Positions 38,202 to 47,868 of a DNA stretch of 64,000 nt are shown in pieces. The stretch comes from Cystobacter fuscus DSM 2262. GTDB taxonomy: Bacteria; Myxococcota; Myxococcia; Myxococcales; Myxococcaceae. The notes under the pieces were generated by a model. It saw only the letters and a program-made list of their open reading frames with translations, did no database searches and was not told the DNA's origin. The translations under genes were made by a program, and so were the position numbers. Position 1 is the first letter of the stretch, and each line of letters begins with the position of its first letter. The stretch covers positions 431,453 through 495,452 of the forward strand of contig NZ_ANAH02000010.1 of the NCBI RefSeq assembly GCF_000335475.2. Reading direction: 5' to 3'.

Positions 38202-39413
38202 CTAGCGCCCTCTGAAGCGCTCCGCTTCGGCGAGCGCGTCGTGCTCGTACAACCAGTCCATCCGGTGTGCGAGCACGTCGGGCCGGAACCGCTGGGTGAG
38301 CCGGAGCCGGGTGTTGCGCTTGAGCACCTGGAGCGGTCGGTCCAGGTGGAACAGTTGCGCACTGCCCCGGGAGGTCATCTGGACCTGGTGGGTCCGGGGC
38401 TTGCGCAGCCGCTCGTATTCCTCCAGCGCCTCCTGGGGCCTTCCGGCACGCCGTGTCAGGCAACTCGCCAACACCACCGCGTCCTCGATGGCCTGGGCCC
38501 CCCCTTGCGCCTGGAAGGGGAGCATGGGGTGGGCGGCATCCCCCAGGAGCGTGACGCGCCCGCGGCTCCACCGGGGCAGCGGGTCGCGGTCATACAGGGC
38601 CCACTTGAACACCTGGTCCGTGGCGCGGATCAACTCCTGGAGGACCGGGTGCCAGCCCTGGAACTCCGAGAGGAGTTCTTCCCGGCTCCCCTCGACCGAC
38701 CATGACTCCAGGTGCCACGTCCGGGTGGGAACGACCGCGACATAGTTGAGCTGGCGCCCTCCGGAAATGAAGTAGTGCACGAAGTGCCGTCCCGGGCCCC
38801 ACCAGGACGTCATGTCGCGCTGGAGCCGGAGGCCTTGGATGCGCTCGGCCGGGAGCACGGCGCGGAAGGCCATATAACCCGAGAAGCGAGGTTGCTCCGG
38901 CCCGAAGGCGGCGGTGCGGATGCTCGAGTGGATGCCATCTGCTCCGATGAGCACGTCCCCCCACACGCGGGAGCCGTCCTCGAGTTCCACGCGCACGCCG
39001 TCCTCCTCCTCGACGAAGCCGGTACATCGGGCGCCCAGGTGGAGCGGCTCCGGCCCGAGCGCCTTCATGAGCACCGCGTGCAGGTCGGCCCGATGGACGT
39101 GGTAGTAGGGCGCCCCGTAATCCTGGAGGCAGCGCTTACCCAGAGGTGTGGAGAAGATGCTCCTGCCGGTACGCCAACTTTTCACCTGGAGCGACCCCGG
39201 GGCCACGGCGACGTCGCGCAGCTCCTCCCCGCACCCGAGCTGGACGAGGGTCCGCGTCGCATTCGGGCTCATCTGGATGCCGGCCCCGACGGGCTGGAGG
39301 TGGGGGGCCTGCTCGAACACTCGTGGCTCGAACCCGGCCCGTTGCAGTGCCAGAGCCGCCGCCAGTCCGCCAATGCCGCCGCCGGCGATGAGGATGCGTG
39401 GACGGCTCACCAT
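38202..39413 (-). CDS. FAD-dependent aromatic monooxygenase (salicylate hydroxylase-like)
   Basis: 403 residues. [17 protein letters not shown] binds [17 protein letters not shown] is the DG motif, and [24 protein letters not shown] is the GD motif. The pattern fits para-hydroxybenzoate/salicylate-type enzymes, some of which hydroxylate with decarboxylation. It overlaps the aspartate kinase stop by 7 bp. It could act on an aminohydroxybenzoate. Confidence 0.9.
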   Translation of the reverse strand: MVSRPRILIAGGGIGGLAAALALQRAGFEPRVFEQAPHLQPVGAGIQMSPNATRTLVQLGCGEELRDVAVAPGSLQVKSWRTGRSIFSTPLGKRCLQDYGAPYYHVHRADLHAVLMKALGPEPLHLGARCTGFVEEEDGVRVELEDGSRVWGDVLIGADGIHSSIRTAAFGPEQPRFSGYMAFRAVLPAERIQGLRLQRDMTSWWGPGRHFVHYFISGGRQLNYVAVVPTRTWHLESWSVEGSREELLSEFQGWHPVLQELIRATDQVFKWALYDRDPLPRWSRGRVTLLGDAAHPMLPFQAQGGAQAIEDAVVLASCLTRRAGRPQEALEEYERLRKPRTHQVQMTSRGSAQLFHLDRPLQVLKRNTRLRLTQRFRPDVLAHRMDWLYEHDALAEAERFRGR

Positions 39414-40699
39414 GGGGCCCCCTCCGCGCTCGTGGGGCGCGTTTCCGGGGCTTCGGAGCGTTCGAGCTCGAAGGCCTCATGCAGGATGCGCAGGGCCTCG
39501 TCCGCCCGACTCTCTTCCACCAACCCGCTGATGCGCAGCTCGTTCACGGCCAGGTCCGCCATGGGGATGCCATGCCGGGCGAGGCTGCGGCACACGCGGG
39601 CGGCGACCCATGGATCCGAGCGGACGCCGATGCCCACCAGTGACACCTTGCTCAGACCCGTCGAGACCTGGATGGCGGATGCACCCAGGTAGTCCACGAG
39701 CCGTTCCAGCGAGGGTTTCGCACGGAGCAGCTCCCCCTCGGGGAGGGTGAAGGAGATGCTCGCCCGGGTTCCCTCCTGGCGGTGGCGCAGCAGGTCCACG
39801 CTCGTGTTCAGCTCGGCCAGCAATTCCAGCAGCTCCGCCATCCGCTCGGGGTGGTGCTCCAGCCCCGACAGCTCCACCCGAGCCTGATTGCGCTCACAGG
39901 CCAGCCCCGCCAGCACCCGGGCCTCGAATGCCTTCTCCCGGGAAACCAGCCACGTCCCTTCTTCCTCCGTGAACGAGCTGCGCACGTGAACCGGAACCTC
40001 GTATTTCATGGCGATCTCCACGCTGCGCACCTGCAGGACCTTGGCTCCCAGGGATGCCAGCTCGAGCATGTTCTCGTAAGAGATGGACTTCAGCTTGCGG
40101 CTGGAAGGACAGACGCGGGGGTCGGCCGTGTAGATGCCCTCCACGTCCGTGTAGATTTCACAGACGTCCGCGCCCAGCGCGGCCGCCAGGGCCACCGCCG
40201 TGGTGTCCGAGCCTCCACGCCCCAGGGTGGTGATGTTGTCGTTGGAGTCCACGCCCTGGAACCCGGCGATCACGGCGATCTGGCCGCACGCCAGGACCTC
40301 GCGGATGCGCTCCTGCTCCACCTGGAGGATGCGAGCCCGGGTGAATGCGCTGTTGGTGCGCAGCGGGAGTTGATGGCCCAGGAAGGAGCAGGCTTGCCCG
40401 CCCTCGGCTTGGATGGCCAGGGCGGTCAGCGCGGTGGAGACCTGCTCCCCCGTGGCGGCAATCACATCCAGCTCCCGGGCATCCGGGAGCGGGAGCACCT
40501 GGTGGGCCAGACCCAGCAGACGGTTCGTTTCCCCGCTCATGGCACTGACCACCACCACCACGTCGTTGCCCGCCTGCTGACTCGCGAGCGCCAGCCGCGC
40601 GACCTCGCGGATGCGCTCGATGTCCGCCACGGACGTGCCACCGAACTTCTTCACGAGCAGGGGACGCCGGCTCCCGGGGTTCTTCTCAGGTGCACTCAT
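39407..40699 (-). CDS. Aspartate kinase
   Basis: 430 residues. [15 protein letters not shown] and [20 protein letters not shown] are the catalytic motifs, and two ACT domains lie at about 260-430. It makes aspartyl-4-phosphate, the route to aspartate-4-semialdehyde. In this locus it may be a dedicated copy feeding the aldolase/DHQ synthase II pair. Feedback sensitivity cannot be read. Confidence 0.93.
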   Translation of the reverse strand: MSAPEKNPGSRRPLLVKKFGGTSVADIERIREVARLALASQQAGNDVVVVVSAMSGETNRLLGLAHQVLPLPDARELDVIAATGEQVSTALTALAIQAEGGQACSFLGHQLPLRTNSAFTRARILQVEQERIREVLACGQIAVIAGFQGVDSNDNITTLGRGGSDTTAVALAAALGADVCEIYTDVEGIYTADPRVCPSSRKLKSISYENMLELASLGAKVLQVRSVEIAMKYEVPVHVRSSFTEEEGTWLVSREKAFEARVLAGLACERNQARVELSGLEHHPERMAELLELLAELNTSVDLLRHRQEGTRASISFTLPEGELLRAKPSLERLVDYLGASAIQVSTGLSKVSLVGIGVRSDPWVAARVCRSLARHGIPMADLAVNELRISGLVEESRADEALRILHEAFELERSEAPETRPTSAEGAPW

Positions 40700-40709
40700 G
40701 GACTGTCTC

Positions 40710-41960
40710 TCAGGTCTCGATGATGTGCTCGTCGACCTTGATGCCCACGTGCCGTCCAGGCAGGGCCATCTGGCCGAGCAGCTTGTCCCCGGGCCGCAGC
40801 TCGGTGATGTTCAGGGGCCTGGCTTCGTCCGAGAAGATCCGGACGTGCCAGTCGTCCTGCATGATGACGTTGATGCGCTCGCCGCTCTGGAACTCGGCCT
40901 CGATGAGGCGCAAGGGACGCATCTCCGTCTTCATCCGGCCGACGCTGGAGCGGCGCGTGGTCCCGGTGCGGTCGACGATCATCACCGGTGAGCCCGCGCG
41001 CAGCTCGCTCATGTAGTCCGTGCGGTTGCCGAAGTTGTAGACGTAGCTGTGCACGGCCCCGGCGTTCACCCGGAAGGGCCGCAGCTCCATGTACGGCAGG
41101 AAGAAGACCTCGGGGCAGCACAGCAGCCCACCCTGGGAGGTGGAGCCCACCAGGATGCCTTCCGTCGGAGAGAAGAGCGTGGTGGTGTCGATGCAGCTGC
41201 GGTAGCCCATCCCGATGGGGACGGTGCGCACCAGGGTGGCCACTTCCAGCTTCACCGACGTGCGCTCCAGCCGGCCCAGACGCGAGACGAACTCGCTCAG
41301 CGCGCCGTGCGAGCGCGGCGAGAACATGACCCCGTCCGCCCCCACCTCCATCACCCCCAGCGTGACGATGGCGTCGTCCACGTCCGTGGGGGCGCTGATC
41401 TCCTTGATGAGCACGGTGTTCGTGGCCTGCAGCGAGGCGATCACCAGCTCCAGCGGGATGTTGGTGGGATCCCGGAAGCGGATCATCAGGTAGTCATGGT
41501 GGCTGCCCTCCCGGATGGACTGGTGCAGACTCTCTCCATCGTCCACGTACGCCCGGTAGCACGTCTTCAGTCCCAGCTCCGCCGCCCTGGCCAGCACCTG
41601 CACGTCCGGGCTGGTCACCACGAAGTCCTGGCCGCCCTGGGGCAGGGAGGCGAGTCGCTCCAGATCCTCGGCGCACTCGGCGTGGAAGACCTTGCGGATG
41701 CGCGCCGGGAGGACGGGCGCGAGCGCGGAGAGGTTGTCCGGGTAGAGGATGAGGCCGGTATACGACAGGTTGAGCACCCGCTCGAGCAGGCCTTCATTGT
41801 CTTGGGGGGTGGACAGTCCGGCCGAGTCGAACCAGACGATGAGGGAGCTGGTCTCTTCCGCGCGGTTGCGGTCGCCCTCGAGCCGCTCGAGTCGGATGCG
41901 CTCGCGCTTCTGCATGGTGACGACTTCGCTCATGTTGATGATGCTCTCTGGGCTGCTCAT
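40710..41960 (-). CDS. 3-dehydroquinate synthase II (archaeal/GriH type)
   Basis: 416 residues. [53 protein letters not shown], and the C-terminal FNVI-like QDDWHVRIF and [12 protein letters not shown] match DHQ synthase II (MJ1249) and its secondary-metabolism relatives GriH, which form 3-amino-4-hydroxybenzoate. Cotranscribed between the aldolase and aspartate kinase, it is unlikely to be the normal shikimate AroB. Distinguishing GriH from DHQS II needs phylogeny. Confidence 0.88.
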   Translation of the reverse strand: MSSPESIINMSEVVTMQKRERIRLERLEGDRNRAEETSSLIVWFDSAGLSTPQDNEGLLERVLNLSYTGLILYPDNLSALAPVLPARIRKVFHAECAEDLERLASLPQGGQDFVVTSPDVQVLARAAELGLKTCYRAYVDDGESLHQSIREGSHHDYLMIRFRDPTNIPLELVIASLQATNTVLIKEISAPTDVDDAIVTLGVMEVGADGVMFSPRSHGALSEFVSRLGRLERTSVKLEVATLVRTVPIGMGYRSCIDTTTLFSPTEGILVGSTSQGGLLCCPEVFFLPYMELRPFRVNAGAVHSYVYNFGNRTDYMSELRAGSPVMIVDRTGTTRRSSVGRMKTEMRPLRLIEAEFQSGERINVIMQDDWHVRIFSDEARPLNITELRPGDKLLGQMALPGRHVGIKVDEHIIET

Positions 41961-41982
41961 GATGATTCCTGTGTGTGAGGAT

Positions 41983-42013
41983 GCCGCGCGGTCCGGACTG
42001 CTCGTCGCGCGGC
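41983..42013 (-). repeat. GC-rich hairpin between aldolase and DHQ synthase II genes
   Basis: Perfect 8-bp arms GCCGCGCG/CGCGCGGC with a 15-nt loop, 45 bp after the aldolase stop on the minus strand. It has no T-tract; it may be an mRNA stabiliser or attenuator between the two cistrons. Confidence 0.4.
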
Positions 42014-42057
42014 TGCTCTTCAGAAAGAGAGGGGAGAGCGCGAACGTGACGCGCTCC

Positions 42058-42936
42058 TCACTTCACGGCCTCATCGAAACCCTGGGTCAGGAAGTGGGCG
42101 GCCCCCTGGCTGCTTGTACCGCCCGCGCGCCGGGCAAAGGGAACCGGTGCTTCCAGCTCCTCTCCGGAGTCCTCCCGCATGAGTTCCCACAACTGGTCGA
42201 GGAGGGTGGCGGGGGACTCGCGTTGAAAGACATTGCGTCCGACGCACAGCCCGGTGGCGCCGTGGCCCACCGCCTCCCGGGCGAGCGCGAGAAACTCCTC
42301 GTCCGAGCACTTCGATCCACCCGCGAAGAAGACGGAGGTGTGCTCCTGGATGCCATCCAGCAGCACCGGCAGCAGCGCGAGCCTGGCGGGCGCGGCGATC
42401 TTGAGTGCATCCGAGCCCAATTCGACGCAGGCGCGCATGAGGTGCCGCATCCGCAGCAGGCGCGGCTCTTCCCGGGCGGACTCGACCTTGTCGTAGACCA
42501 TGGTCAACACCGGCAGCCCGTAGTCATGGGCCTCGTCCACCACCCGGCCCAGCATCACCAGGTTGGAGGCGTCGTTCGTCCCGTCGAAGTTGAGCTGCAC
42601 GGAGACCGCGTCCGCGCCGAGGCGGATTGCTCTCTCCACCGAGGTCAGCATCTCCTTGCGGTTCGGCGATGCGGACAGCGAGGTCATTCCATTGAGGTGG
42701 ACCATCACCCCCTGGCCTCGGAGCAGCCCCTGGCCGCCGAGTCGCTCCACCAGTCCCTTGTGGGCGAGGACCCCGGTGATGACCGGATGACGGATCCATC
42801 GTCCGATCTGCTCCATCCGCTCCAATCCCTGGATGGGGCCCATGGTGAGACCATGGTCGATGGGGACGATCACTCCCAGGTTGGACTGCTCGTGCAGGAA
42901 ACGTGACCAGCGGATCTTCTTCGCAACGCCATCCAT
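42058..42936 (-). CDS. GriI/ADH-synthase-type class I aldolase
   Basis: 292 residues. The DhnA/FBA-I fold: VIVPIDHGLTMGP at the N-terminus, QLNFDGTNDASN, a Schiff-base lysine candidate Lys179 in GSDALKIAAP, and FFAGGSKCSDEEFLALA. Family members (MJ0400, GriI) condense aspartate-4-semialdehyde with a sugar phosphate to an aminoheptulosonate precursor for DHQ synthase II/GriH. ATG 42936 is preceded by an Arg-rich extension that is not part of the family. Confidence 0.87.
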   Translation of the reverse strand: MDGVAKKIRWSRFLHEQSNLGVIVPIDHGLTMGPIQGLERMEQIGRWIRHPVITGVLAHKGLVERLGGQGLLRGQGVMVHLNGMTSLSASPNRKEMLTSVERAIRLGADAVSVQLNFDGTNDASNLVMLGRVVDEAHDYGLPVLTMVYDKVESAREEPRLLRMRHLMRACVELGSDALKIAAPARLALLPVLLDGIQEHTSVFFAGGSKCSDEEFLALAREAVGHGATGLCVGRNVFQRESPATLLDQLWELMREDSGEELEAPVPFARRAGGTSSQGAAHFLTQGFDEAVK

Positions 42937-43150
42937 GGAGTGCTGCCTTTCAAATGGAGGCCGGAGCCGCACGGATCGGCAACGTTCCCCGGCTATCGGA
43001 GATGGAGGGCGTGAGGGCGGGATGTGAGCGGGCCGGGCTCCAGGCCGCCAGGGGCAGGCTCTTGCCGTCCCGTGCAGCAGCCGAACCGGCCTGGCCACCT
43101 GGCTGTTCAGCGCGTGCGAACCCTTTCAGGGTGCTCCGCGTTCAGCCCCG

Positions 43151-43353
43151 CCGCTTCGTCGCACTCTCTTCGGCTCGGCCTTGCAGGTGACGCCTCACTT
43201 CCACTCGCTGGTGCCGGAGTTCGCCTGCATGAGGCGTGGATGCAGGCGGCGGGTGTTGGCGTACGTGACAGCACCCAGCGGGATGCGCGCGATTCTGGAT
43301 CACCTGGGATTGCCCACGCGGCCCGCCAGGCGGGCCCCAGCGCGAACCCCACC
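43151..43353 (+). mobile_element. Fossil of an IS91-family transposase
   Basis: Plus frame 2 reads ALQVTPHFHSLVPE, the Y2-transposase core of IS91, then jumps to CRRRVLAYVTAPSGMRAILD and HLGLPTRPARRAPA, the transposase C-terminus. The catalytic middle is deleted, so it is inactive. It lies between the aldolase gene and a small gene and may mark how the biosynthetic locus was acquired. Confidence 0.55.
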
Positions 43354-43355
43354 TG

Positions 43356-43622
43356 TCACTGTACTTCCACGGAGCCCTGCGCCCCGGTTTCATCCATCTT
43401 CTCGGCGAGCGCCTTCCCCTCGGGCGTCAGCGACAGACCTCCGAAGGTGACGGAGACCAGACGCTCGAGCTGCATCTCGTCGATCACGCCGAGGAGCTCG
43501 GTCCGGGGAATACGCAGCGCCTCCCCCAACTCGTTGACCTCGTCCTGGCTCAACAGGGCTCCACCCTTGGAAGACTCAATCGAGTACAAGGCGCGTAAGA
43601 AGGCTCGAGACGTGTCTGTCAT
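43356..43622 (-). CDS. Small winged-helix-like protein
   Basis: 88 residues from ATG 43622 (AGGA 9 nt upstream; ATG 43631 is nearer but without spacing). LLSQDEVNELGEALRIPRTE and LSLTPEGKALAEKMDE look like the helix-turn-helix and wing-plus-helix of MarR-like small proteins. It could be a local regulator, unproven. Its stop abuts the IS91 fossil. Confidence 0.6.
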   Translation of the reverse strand: MTDTSRAFLRALYSIESSKGGALLSQDEVNELGEALRIPRTELLGVIDEMQLERLVSVTFGGLSLTPEGKALAEKMDETGAQGSVEVQ

Positions 43623-43982
43623 GATTTGCATTCCTGAAGCGCTCTTACTTCAGAATGGGCTCTTGCGGGGGTCATGGCAGTAGAGAATGGAGTGTGCCTC
43701 TGGCCCTTCTCTCGGAGGGCGATGCCGCGTTTCCGGGCAGGCATGGATGGGGCGGGCCGCCCGCCCGCCCGCCCCCGTCAGCACCCGTCAGCTCCGCGGC
43801 TCTCCTCCGCCGGCGCGCACCAACCCTCCACGGCACGGGGCTCTCTCTTCTTCCGCGTATTCCACTTAGGCGTCAGACGAGCGCTGATGTATCCTCCGGT
43901 AGGCAAGGACACGACGAGCCGCCCCCAGGAAGTGGGCTCGGCGGCGTCCGAGCCCCCCTTGTGCTTCGGTTGGAGAAACACC
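43623..43982. other. Intergenic region, no gene seen
   Basis: 360 bp between the winged-helix gene and the TPR gene. It has a C/G repeat (GCCCGCCCGCCC, about 43759-43774) and no clear operator. The Shine-Dalgarno GGAG sits at 43972-43975. Confidence 0.4.
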
Positions 43983-44738
43983 ATGCGCGCCGTGCTGGGT
44001 TGGATTGCGATCGTGCAGCTCTTGTGGGCCGGAAGTGCCAGGGCGGACGAGCTGGCCACGCTCGCGTTGTCCCAGGCGAAGGCCTTCTACCAGGCGCTCG
44101 ACTACGAACGGTGCCTCAAGCGGCTGAAGCGTGCCGGTACGCTGAAGCTGTCGGAGCCGGAGCGGGCCGAGGTGGCGCTCTACCAGGGATTGTGCGGCGC
44201 CGGCCTGGGCCAGTCCAAGGCGGCCCGGAAGTCCTTCCAGCGTGCGTTGGAGCTGGATCCGGAGCTCCAACTCCCCCTGGGAACGAGCCCCCGCCTCGTC
44301 GAGCTCTTCGAGGAGGTGGGTGGAAAGCGCCGGAGCCGCCCGCCGGACGCACCGGCCGTGGCCGCCGCCCCCGCTCCGGATGTGCCGTCGGCACCGTCGG
44401 CGGAGCCTCCCACGGTCACGCCCGAGCTGAAGCCCTCGGCCCCCCCTGCCGTCACCGAGCGTCCGGCCTTCCTTCCTCAAGCCCAGCCGCCGAAGAGCGG
44501 GGTGGTCCGCGCCGTGCCCTACGTGCTGGGCGGCGCCTCGCTCGCGGTGCTCGCCACGGGCGTCGTCTTTGGCGTTCAGGCCCGCTCCTCCGAGGCTCAG
44601 GCGCGCGGTGCGCACTTCGACTCGGACATGGCTTCCTTCAACCGGCAGGCCGCCTCGCGCGCCCGCACGGCCAACATCCTCTACATCGGTTCAGGAGTCG
44701 TCGCCGCGGCCACCGTGGTGAGCGCGCTCCTCCAGTAG
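43983..44738 (+). CDS. Secreted TPR-like protein with C-terminal membrane anchor
   Basis: 251 residues from ATG 43983. The signal MRAVLGWIAIVQLLWAGSARA is followed by helical TPR-like repeats (LALSQAKAFYQALDYERCLK, YQGLCGAGLGQSKAARKSFQ), a Pro/Ala linker (about 130-165), and hydrophobic segments near the C-terminus (PYVLGGASLAVLATGVVFG, YIGSGVVAAATVVSALL). Such proteins in myxobacteria often accompany Ser/Thr kinases, as here (46254). A scaffolding role is inferred. Confidence 0.75.
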   Translation: MRAVLGWIAIVQLLWAGSARADELATLALSQAKAFYQALDYERCLKRLKRAGTLKLSEPERAEVALYQGLCGAGLGQSKAARKSFQRALELDPELQLPLGTSPRLVELFEEVGGKRRSRPPDAPAVAAAPAPDVPSAPSAEPPTVTPELKPSAPPAVTERPAFLPQAQPPKSGVVRAVPYVLGGASLAVLATGVVFGVQARSSEAQARGAHFDSDMASFNRQAASRARTANILYIGSGVVAAATVVSALLQ

Positions 44739-44761
44739 TTCGTCGCCCCCAAGGATCCCCC

Positions 44762-46240
44762 ATGAATCGCGACACGAGAGTCGCTCTTTCGTTTCTTCTG
44801 CTCGGCCTGCTCTTCGCGCCCGGCTGCCTGGTGCAGAGCATCGATGAGGAGGGCCGCGCCTGCGATGTGGAGCACCCGTGCAGCGCGGGACGCTCCTGCG
44901 TCGGTGGCGTCTGCCTGGCCCACGTCACGCCCGCCGCGGATGGCGGTCCCTCGGAGCAGGGGGATGGTGGTGTCGCGGACGGCGGTGCGAGCTGCCTGGA
45001 CGCGTGCGTGGACTGGCTCTGTGGCACCTCCAACGCTTGTGGCGCCGTCTGCCAGCCCGAGAACGGGTGCGTCGAGGGAAGCCTGTTGGACGGCTTCGAC
45101 CCGGGGAGCACGGGCTGGGTCATCTTCAAGGATGCGCCGACCACCTTCCAGATGACGGACGTCTCCAGCCCGGCCCTGAGCGGGCAGGCGCTGCGGCTGG
45201 ACTACGACATCAACCCGGCGGGCGGCTTCGGTGGAATCGAGCGGCTCTTGGGCGAGGGTCAGGACTGGCGGCAGGCCACCGGCCTTGGCATCTGGGTGTA
45301 TGGCGCCTCCACCGGTCATCCCTTCCGGTTGGAGTTCTATGACACCCATTGGGTGCGCTTCGAGTTCATCGTCCCGGTGGACTGGACGGGCTGGAAGCAC
45401 GTGTATGCCCCGTTCAGCGCCTTCACCCGCTCGGCCTTCCAGCCCGTTCCGGATGCGGGCAGCGGCCCACCGGCGCTCGACGCGGTCAAGGGCCTGAGCA
45501 TCTCCCCCGGGTACTCGTCTGGCGCCCACGGGTCCGTGGTGGTGGATGAGCTCGCGCTGCTGCGGCGGCCCGAGGCGGGCGCCATCGTTCCGCTCTACAT
45601 CTATCCCTCCCCCGGCGCATGGGCGCCGCTCATCGAGGGCAAGCGCACGCACCCGACGGTGCCGGTGCTGGCCATCGTCAATCCAGACACCGGTCCGGGA
45701 GAGGCCATCAAACCGGAGTACGCCACCTCCATCAGCGCGCTGGCGGACGCCGGCATCACGGTGGTCGGCTACGTGCATGCCTTGTACAGCCGGCGCGACG
45801 CGGGCCTGGTGCGCGAGGAGATCAACCGCTATCGCGCCTTCTACCCGGAGACGCGGGGCATCTTCATCGACGAGATGGCGAACGCGGAGGGGCAGGAGGG
45901 CTACTACCGCGCGCTCAGCGACCATGCGCGAGACGCGGGCTTCGAACTCACCGTCGGCAATCCAGGCGCCCGCACGCCCGTGAGCTTCCGCGGAACGGTG
46001 GATGTGCTCACCATTTCCGAGGGGCCTGGACTGACGGATGTCGGCATCATCCAGGAGGCGGCGGCTGGCTTCGACCGGGGCTCGCTGGGCGTGCTCCGCT
46101 ACGGCCTGCCCACCGCCAACCCGGCCTACGTCCATCAGGTCCGCCGCGACGTGCGCTACCTCTACCTCACGCATGATCCGAAGAACCCCTGGACCTCCTT
46201 GCCTCCGTACCTGAACAGCCTGCTCGACTCGTTGCGTTGA
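44762..46240 (+). CDS. Lipoprotein with CBM-like and spherulin-4 (GH135-like) domains
   Basis: 492 residues. Lipobox FAPGC after MNRDTRVALSFLLLGLLFA, a Cys-rich region (30-90), a beta-sandwich CBM11-like domain (GLGIWVYGASTGHPFRLEFY), and a C-terminal spherulation-specific family 4 domain (PLYIYPSPGAWAPLIEG, VLAIVNPDTGPGEAI, GIFIDEMANAEGQEGYY). Spherulin-4 domains include Sph3, a GH135 glycan hydrolase. It may cleave or bind surface polysaccharide. Confidence 0.82.
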   Translation: MNRDTRVALSFLLLGLLFAPGCLVQSIDEEGRACDVEHPCSAGRSCVGGVCLAHVTPAADGGPSEQGDGGVADGGASCLDACVDWLCGTSNACGAVCQPENGCVEGSLLDGFDPGSTGWVIFKDAPTTFQMTDVSSPALSGQALRLDYDINPAGGFGGIERLLGEGQDWRQATGLGIWVYGASTGHPFRLEFYDTHWVRFEFIVPVDWTGWKHVYAPFSAFTRSAFQPVPDAGSGPPALDAVKGLSISPGYSSGAHGSVVVDELALLRRPEAGAIVPLYIYPSPGAWAPLIEGKRTHPTVPVLAIVNPDTGPGEAIKPEYATSISALADAGITVVGYVHALYSRRDAGLVREEINRYRAFYPETRGIFIDEMANAEGQEGYYRALSDHARDAGFELTVGNPGARTPVSFRGTVDVLTISEGPGLTDVGIIQEAAAGFDRGSLGVLRYGLPTANPAYVHQVRRDVRYLYLTHDPKNPWTSLPPYLNSLLDSLR

Positions 46241-46253
46241 GCCCCCGCGCGCC

Positions 46254-47855
46254 ATGACCCAGGTTCAGCTGCCTCAGCTCGGGAAGTACCGGTTGCTCGA
46301 AGTCATCGCCAAGGGCGGGATGGGCGAGGTGTACAAGGCCCAGCAGGAGGGGCCGGCGGGGTTCTCGAAGACCGTGGTGGTCAAGCGCGTCCTTCCGCAC
46401 CTGGCGGACGCGGAGAACTTCATCGAGATGTTCCTCGAGGAGGCCCGCCTGGCGGCGCGGCTGTCCCATCCCAACGTGGTGCAGATCTTCGAGCTGGGAG
46501 AGGACCGGGGCGAGTACTTCATCGCCATGGAGTACATCCAGGGGCCCTCGCTCCACCGCGTGCGCAAGCGCCTGCGGGAACTGGGGCACCCCTTTCCCGT
46601 CGACATCGCCGCGTACGTCGTCGCGCAGGCGCTCCAAGGACTGCACTACGCGCACGAGCTGCGGGATGAGGCTGGCAAACCCCTGGGAGTCGTCCACCGC
46701 GACATCAGCCCCGACAACATCCTGGTGACGATGGACGGCGTGGTGAAGGTCGTGGACTTCGGCATCGCCAAGGCGGCGGATTCCGCGTCCAAGACCCAGT
46801 CGGGCACACTGAAGGGCAAGCTCTCGTACATCTCGCCCGAGCAGGTGAATGGCTGGCCCGCCTCGGTGCACTCGGACATCTACGCCACCGGGGTGGTGCT
46901 CTACCAGCTGTTCACCAACACGCTGCCCTTTCGCGCGCCCTCGAACGCGGCGCTGCTCCAGCAGATCGCCACGGCGGAGCCCGAAGCGCCGGATCGGCGC
47001 GAGCTGGACGTGCCTCCCGTGCTCAGCGACATCGTCATGAAGGCGCTGCGGAAGGATCCCCGCGAGCGCTTCGCCACCGCACAGGAGATGTCCCGGGCGC
47101 TCCTCGAGGCCCTGGAGTCCTGTCAGCGGAGGCTCTTCCCGGAGGACCTCGGCGCGTTCCTCAAGCAGCTCTTCGAGCAGGAAGGCTCGCCGCGGCGCTT
47201 CTTCGCGCAGCCCACTCCACGCGGTACGCGGCTCTCCTCACCCCCCGTGGTCGTGGAGGACGAGGCGACGGCCCCCCTGCTCGCGAACCCGGGGACGGTG
47301 ACGGTGGCGCCTGCCCGCCCGCGCCATCGCGCGATCGCCTGGGTGTTGGGAGGCGCCTTGATGACCGCGGCCGTGGGGGTGGTCGCCCTGCGACCGTGGG
47401 AGCGGGGGACGCCTCCCGCTCCCGTGGCTCCCTCCCTCGCGCCGGCTCCTGCCCCCGGGAGCGTCCAGGCCCAGAAGCCTGTCATCCCGGCGCCACCGGA
47501 GGCCACGGTGTTACCGGCGGCGGTGGTGCCCCCACCGGAGGCGGCGGTGCCAGCACCGGAGCAGGCGGCACCCTCGCGAGCGCCCACGCCCGAGCCCACC
47601 CCCTCCCCGGCGCCGTCGCCCCAGGAGCTCTCGCGGGTGGCCTCCATGGGGCGGGTGCAGGTCCGGGTCAATCCCTGGGCGGAGGTCTTCTACGAGGGCC
47701 GCAGACTGGGCATCACTCCCATGCCCGCCATCCGGCTCCCCGCGGGAAGACGGACCCTCACCTTGAAGAACAAGGAGCTCGGGGTGTCACGCGACTACCG
47801 CGTCTCCGTCCCCGCCAACGGCGAGGTCACGCTGAAGGCGGACCTCTTGGAGTAG
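46254..47855 (+). CDS. Membrane Ser/Thr protein kinase with PEGA domain
   Basis: 533 residues. Kinase domain 10-280: GGMGEVYKA, VVVKRVL (ATP lysine), VHRDISPDNIL (catalytic loop), VVDFGIAK (DFG). A membrane helix AIAWVLGGALMTAAVGVVAL lies near 370, a Pro-rich linker (400-460), and a C-terminal PEGA domain (VQVRVNPWAEVFYEGRRLGI). The outer PEGA domain may bind cell-wall or surface glycan. Cotranscribed with the spherulin lipoprotein (13-bp gap). Confidence 0.95.
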   Translation: MTQVQLPQLGKYRLLEVIAKGGMGEVYKAQQEGPAGFSKTVVVKRVLPHLADAENFIEMFLEEARLAARLSHPNVVQIFELGEDRGEYFIAMEYIQGPSLHRVRKRLRELGHPFPVDIAAYVVAQALQGLHYAHELRDEAGKPLGVVHRDISPDNILVTMDGVVKVVDFGIAKAADSASKTQSGTLKGKLSYISPEQVNGWPASVHSDIYATGVVLYQLFTNTLPFRAPSNAALLQQIATAEPEAPDRRELDVPPVLSDIVMKALRKDPRERFATAQEMSRALLEALESCQRRLFPEDLGAFLKQLFEQEGSPRRFFAQPTPRGTRLSSPPVVVEDEATAPLLANPGTVTVAPARPRHRAIAWVLGGALMTAAVGVVALRPWERGTPPAPVAPSLAPAPAPGSVQAQKPVIPAPPEATVLPAAVVPPPEAAVPAPEQAAPSRAPTPEPTPSPAPSPQELSRVASMGRVQVRVNPWAEVFYEGRRLGITPMPAIRLPAGRRTLTLKNKELGVSRDYRVSVPANGEVTLKADLLE

Positions 47856-47868
47856 GGCTTGCTCCGCG

